Source: Neomegalonema perideroedes DSM 15528
GTDB lineage: Bacteria; Pseudomonadota; Alphaproteobacteria; Rhodobacterales; Rhodobacteraceae
Assembly (NCBI RefSeq): GCF_000374145.1
Contig: NZ_KB893654.1
Location: 62,001 to 126,000 of the forward strand
Length of the DNA stretch: 64,000 bases
Direction of reading: 5' to 3'
Made by a program: the position numbers and the translations under genes. Below the pieces are notes generated by a model. That model was not told where the DNA came from, ran no database searches, and worked only from the letters and a program-made list of their open reading frames with translations. Positions 61,141 to 64,000 of this stretch are shown one piece after another. The stretch's first letter is position 1. Every line of letters begins with the position of its first letter.

Positions 61141-62031
61141 ATGGCCCCCCATCGCTATATCTACGTCAACGCCTTCGCCGAAGATCTCTTCGGCGGCAAT
61201 CCCTGCATGGTCTTCTTCGGGGCCGACGACCTCGACGAAGAGACGCGGCTGAAGATCACGCGGGAATCGCGGCTTTCGGAATGCGCCTTCCTGCAAAAGC
61301 CCGCTTCCGATGCGGATTTCGCCGTGCGCTATTACCTCGCCTCCGGGCCGATCCCCATGGCCGGACATCCCACCGTGGCCACGGGGATCGCGCTGATCGA
61401 GGCGGGGATGGTCAGGCCCGGCGACTCCTTCAGGCTGGAGGTCGGGGCGGGGGTCATGCCCATCGAGACCCGCGCCGGAGAAGGCGGGCGTCCGCCCATC
61501 GTGACCATGACGCAATTCGCCCCGAAATTCGGCGAAAGCTTCGATCCCGGCGAGATCGCCGCGATCTACGGGCTTTCGGCGGGGGATTTTCTTGCGCCGC
61601 CTCAGGTGGTGGGCACGGGGAACATGCATGTTCTGGCGCCGCTGAGGAATCGCGAGGCCCTGCGCCGCGCGAAGCTGAATCCCGAGGCCGTGGCCCGGTT
61701 TCACGCCGCCCATCCGGAGCTGACCTTCGCGGAGGCCTTCCTGTTCGTTCCCGAGGGCGAAACTCCCGAAGGCCGGAGTTTCGCGCGCCTGCTGCTCGCG
61801 CCGCCCAATCCGCCCGAAGACCCCTTCACCGGCTCCGCCACGGGCGCCATGGCCTCCTGGCTCTGGCGCGAGGGCTATTTGGACTCGCCGCGCTTCGTCG
61901 CCGAGCAGGGCCACTGGATGGGCCGTCCGGGCCGCGCCGAAGTCGAGATTCTCGGCCCGCGCGAAGCGATCTCCGGCGTGAAGGTCGGCGGCCCCGGCGT
62001 GGCGCTCATGCGGGGCGAGATCGCCGTTTAA
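61141..62031 (+). CDS. PhzF-family isomerase-like protein
   Basis: A 296-residue PhzF fold (diaminopimelate-epimerase-like duplication). Catalytic Glu47 is in RLSECAFL; AGHPTVATGIALI near 78 and DPFTGSATGAMASWLW near 235 are hallmark motifs. Some members act in phenazine synthesis, but most are housekeeping proteins of unknown substrate; there are no phenazine genes here. It follows ccmE by 23 bp. Confidence 0.88.
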   Translation: MAPHRYIYVNAFAEDLFGGNPCMVFFGADDLDEETRLKITRESRLSECAFLQKPASDADFAVRYYLASGPIPMAGHPTVATGIALIEAGMVRPGDSFRLEVGAGVMPIETRAGEGGRPPIVTMTQFAPKFGESFDPGEIAAIYGLSAGDFLAPPQVVGTGNMHVLAPLRNREALRRAKLNPEAVARFHAAHPELTFAEAFLFVPEGETPEGRSFARLLLAPPNPPEDPFTGSATGAMASWLWREGYLDSPRFVAEQGHWMGRPGRAEVEILGPREAISGVKVGGPGVALMRGEIAV

Positions 62032-62236
62032 TCGTTTCGTTTCAGGACATACGCCGCCTGAAGGCGATCCGCCGCGCGCGGATTCGCCCGTCAGGTCAAG
62101 ATAAGGGCGGTCCGGCCTGTTTTTCCTTGGCTTTGCGCCGAAAGCTTTTCCCGTTCGGCGGGGAAAGGCTTTATTCTGCCCGCGAATCGCGCCGGGGCGG
62201 GGAAGACGGGACCAGAGGGCGGGAGCAGAGGGCCGG

Positions 62237-63499
62237 ATGATCTATGGAAAGCGCATTCTCTTGATCGTCGGGGGCGGCGTGGCCGCCTTCAAGGCGATCG
62301 AGACCCTGCGGCTGCTCCGCGAGCGGGGCGCCGAGATCCGTTGCGTGCTGACCAAGGCGGGCGGCGAATTCGTCACGCCTTTGTCTCTGGGGGCGCTCTC
62401 CGGAAGCAAGGTGCATCAGGATCTCTTCGACCTCACCGCCGAGGCCGAAATGGGCCATATCCAGCTCTCGCGCTGGTCGGATCTGGTGCTGGTGGTTCCG
62501 GCCACCGCCGATTTCATGGCCAAGATGGCCCAAGGCCGCGCCGACGACCTCGCCTCCACCTTGGTCCTCGCCACGGATAAGCCGGTGATGATCGCCCCCG
62601 CGATGAACGTCCGCATGTGGGAGCATCCCGCCACGCGGCGCAATCTGGAGATCCTCCGCCGCGACAACGTCAAGGTGGTCGGCCCCAACGCCGGAGAAAT
62701 GGCCTGCGGGGAATACGGCTATGGGCGGCTCTCCGAGCCTGAGGAGATCGCCAAGGCGGTGGTGGGGCATTTCCTGCGCCGCTCGCGGGCGCAGAGGCTC
62801 AAGGGCATGCGGATCGTGGTCACCTCCGGCCCCACCCGCGAGTCCATCGACCCGGTGCGCTACATCTCGAATCATTCCTCCGGCAAACAGGGCGTGGCGG
62901 TGGCCGAGGCTCTGGCGCGGCGCGGCGCCGAGGTGATCTTCGTCACCGGACCCGCCGAATTCGACTCGCCTGAGGGCTGCCACGTCGAGCGCGTCACCAC
63001 GGCGGAGGAGATGCTCCGCGCCGTGATGGACGCCCTTCCGGCCGAGGCCATGGTGGCCGCCGCCGCCGTCGCCGATTGGCGCATGGAGCGGCCCGGCGAA
63101 AACAAGATGAAGAAAGACGGCCAAGGCGGCGCCCAGATGCTGCGGCTGGTCGAGAATCCCGACATCCTCGCGCGGGTTTCGGCTCTGGGGCCGCCGCTGA
63201 GGCCCAAGCTGGTGGTGGGCTTCGCCGCCGAGACCACCGACGTGGTGAATTACGCCCGCGCCAAACGCGCCCGCAAAGGCTGCGACTGGATCGTGGCCAA
63301 CGACGTCTCTCCGGCGACGGGGATCATGGGCGGCGATGAAAACGCCGTGGTGCTGGTCACCGCCGAGGATGAGGAGCCATGGCCGCGCCTCTCCAAGCGC
63401 GAGGTGGGCGACCGCCTCGCCGAGCGCATGACTTCGGCGCTGATCGGCGCGGCGCGGGCCGAGGCCGCCGCCGCTCTGGAGAAGGACGGATTCGCATGA
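62237..63499 (+). CDS. coaBC: Bifunctional phosphopantothenoylcysteine decarboxylase/synthetase
   Basis: A 420-residue CoaBC. The N-terminal HFCD decarboxylase has [11 protein letters not shown], the active His in EMGHIQLS near 75, APAMNVRMW near 117 and catalytic Cys in [11 protein letters not shown] near 157. The C-terminal CoaB domain has [25 protein letters not shown] (about 196-220) and the KxKK-like tail ENKMKKD near 285. It makes 4'-phosphopantetheine for CoA. It overlaps dut by ATGA. Confidence 0.95.
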   Translation: MIYGKRILLIVGGGVAAFKAIETLRLLRERGAEIRCVLTKAGGEFVTPLSLGALSGSKVHQDLFDLTAEAEMGHIQLSRWSDLVLVVPATADFMAKMAQGRADDLASTLVLATDKPVMIAPAMNVRMWEHPATRRNLEILRRDNVKVVGPNAGEMACGEYGYGRLSEPEEIAKAVVGHFLRRSRAQRLKGMRIVVTSGPTRESIDPVRYISNHSSGKQGVAVAEALARRGAEVIFVTGPAEFDSPEGCHVERVTTAEEMLRAVMDALPAEAMVAAAAVADWRMERPGENKMKKDGQGGAQMLRLVENPDILARVSALGPPLRPKLVVGFAAETTDVVNYARAKRARKGCDWIVANDVSPATGIMGGDENAVVLVTAEDEEPWPRLSKREVGDRLAERMTSALIGAARAEAAAALEKDGFA

Positions 63500-63975
63500 C
63501 CGCGCCTTTAGAGGGGCCTGTGGTCCGGGTGAAGCGCCTGCCGCATGGCGTGGGGCTGCCCGCGCCTTTCTACGCCAGCGCCGGAGCGGCGGGCGCCGAC
63601 GTCTGCGCGGCTCTGCCCGAGGGCGCGGCTCTGACGCTGGTGACGGGGGCGCGCAGCCTCGTGCCGACGGGCTTCGCCTTCGCGGTCCCTCCGGGCTGGG
63701 AGATGCAGATCCGCCCGCGTTCGGGGCTGGCGCTGAAACAGGGCGTGACGGTGCTCAACGCCCCCGGCACGCTGGATTCGGATTATCGCGGCGAACTCTT
63801 CGTGCTGCTGATCAACCTCGACAATAGCCCCGCGACCCTCCGGCGCGGCGATCGCATCGCGCAATTGGTGATCGCGCCTGCGCCTCAGGCGCGTTTCGAG
63901 GAGGTCGCGGACCTCGACGCGACCGCGCGCGGAGAGGGGGGCTTCGGCTCCACCGGAATCAGTTTCAAGCTCTGA
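63496..63975 (+). CDS. dut: Deoxyuridine 5'-triphosphate nucleotidohydrolase
   Basis: A 159-residue trimeric-type dUTPase. Motif 1 AGADVCAAL, motif 2 RPRSGLALK, motif 3 [11 protein letters not shown], motif 4 [10 protein letters not shown] and motif 5 [10 protein letters not shown] are all in order. It hydrolyses dUTP to dUMP and limits uracil in DNA. The ATG lies within the coaBC stop (ATGA), the coaBC-dut order being common in alphaproteobacteria. Confidence 0.96.
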   Translation: MTAPLEGPVVRVKRLPHGVGLPAPFYASAGAAGADVCAALPEGAALTLVTGARSLVPTGFAFAVPPGWEMQIRPRSGLALKQGVTVLNAPGTLDSDYRGELFVLLINLDNSPATLRRGDRIAQLVIAPAPQARFEEVADLDATARGEGGFGSTGISFKL

Positions 63976-63979
63976 AGCC

Positions 63980-64000
63980 ATGGATTTTCCGCGCGGACTG
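63980..64000 (+). CDS. Possible start of a gene running out of the window
   Basis: ATG at 63980, four bases after the dut stop, opens MDFPRGL to the window end. In many alphaproteobacteria a HesA/MoeB/ThiF-type gene follows dut, but seven residues are too few to identify it, and no strong RBS is seen. Confidence 0.3.

Noticed and set aside
61141-62031. Phenazine biosynthesis cluster
   Set aside because: Only a PhzF-family gene is present, next to ccmE and coaBC; no other phz gene.

Overview
The window is GC-rich (about two thirds G+C by eye), densely coded chromosomal DNA. It reads as an alphaproteobacterium, probably near Rhodobacterales/Rhizobiales, though the species cannot be fixed from sequence alone. 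The reasons are a stand-alone NDUFS4-type complex I accessory subunit, an ActR/RegA-type redox regulator, small-type PurL, coaBC next to dut, DUF6456 and DUF983 proteins, a PepSY protein/response regulator/kinase operon, and tRNA genes that encode their CCA ends. Most genes are housekeeping. There is no CRISPR array, rRNA operon, transposase or complete prophage.

Layout. 1-7250: pentapeptide-repeat protein (cut by the window edge), BON lipoprotein, YccA/Bax-inhibitor membrane protein, the conserved tesA / ybbA-ybbP divergent cluster, thpR, tRNA-Gly(GCC). 7420-14554: polysaccharide-deacetylase-like protein, a glutarate/lysine degradation unit (LysR regulator, glutaryl-CoA dehydrogenase, CoA-transferase), cytochrome c, a COG3146 acetyltransferase that seems to start at CTG, glycerophosphodiesterase. 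14714-17724: purL-trmJ. 18158-21185: PepSY protein with a low-complexity tail, response regulator and histidine kinase in one overlapping operon. 21223-25123: two histidine phosphatases, thiamine diphosphokinase, YggU/YggT, tRNA-Ala(CGC) and an AT-rich stretch with an unknown small gene.

25270-32091: nitronate monooxygenase, a CueR-like regulator coupled to an alpha/beta hydrolase, then about 4.2 kb of uncharacterised envelope proteins: two tandem secreted paralogues, a trypsin-like secreted protein, a secreted acidic protein and a two-TM membrane protein. 32128-37269: gabT, LLM flavin oxidoreductase, tRNA-Arg(TCT), a TbpB-like lipoprotein, the NDUFS4-type subunit behind a hairpin leader, an anchored unknown. 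37278-49200: ligA, two TPR proteins around a DUF983 zinc-ribbon protein, hemW, ribF, xseA, an orphan RegA-like regulator, an AEC transporter.

49262-53784 is the most accessory-looking part: a Gly/Gln repeat protein, a gene-poor 0.77-kb stretch, an XRE/S24-like regulator facing a DUF6456 protein across an AT-rich intergenic region, and an Ala/Pro/Lys-rich protein with a helix-hairpin-helix end. 54067-64000: prfC, an HNH (McrA-like) nuclease, a SpoT-like HD hydrolase behind a Pho-box-like array, rmuC, a cupredoxin-like secreted protein, YihY/BrkB, ccmE, a PhzF-family protein, coaBC, dut.

Best candidates for something undescribed: the envelope cluster at 27.9-32.1 kb, the XRE/DUF6456 regulatory island at 50.9-52.8 kb, a 102-bp palindromic repeat present twice, and several leader or small-RNA-like hairpins. 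None is proven by sequence alone.
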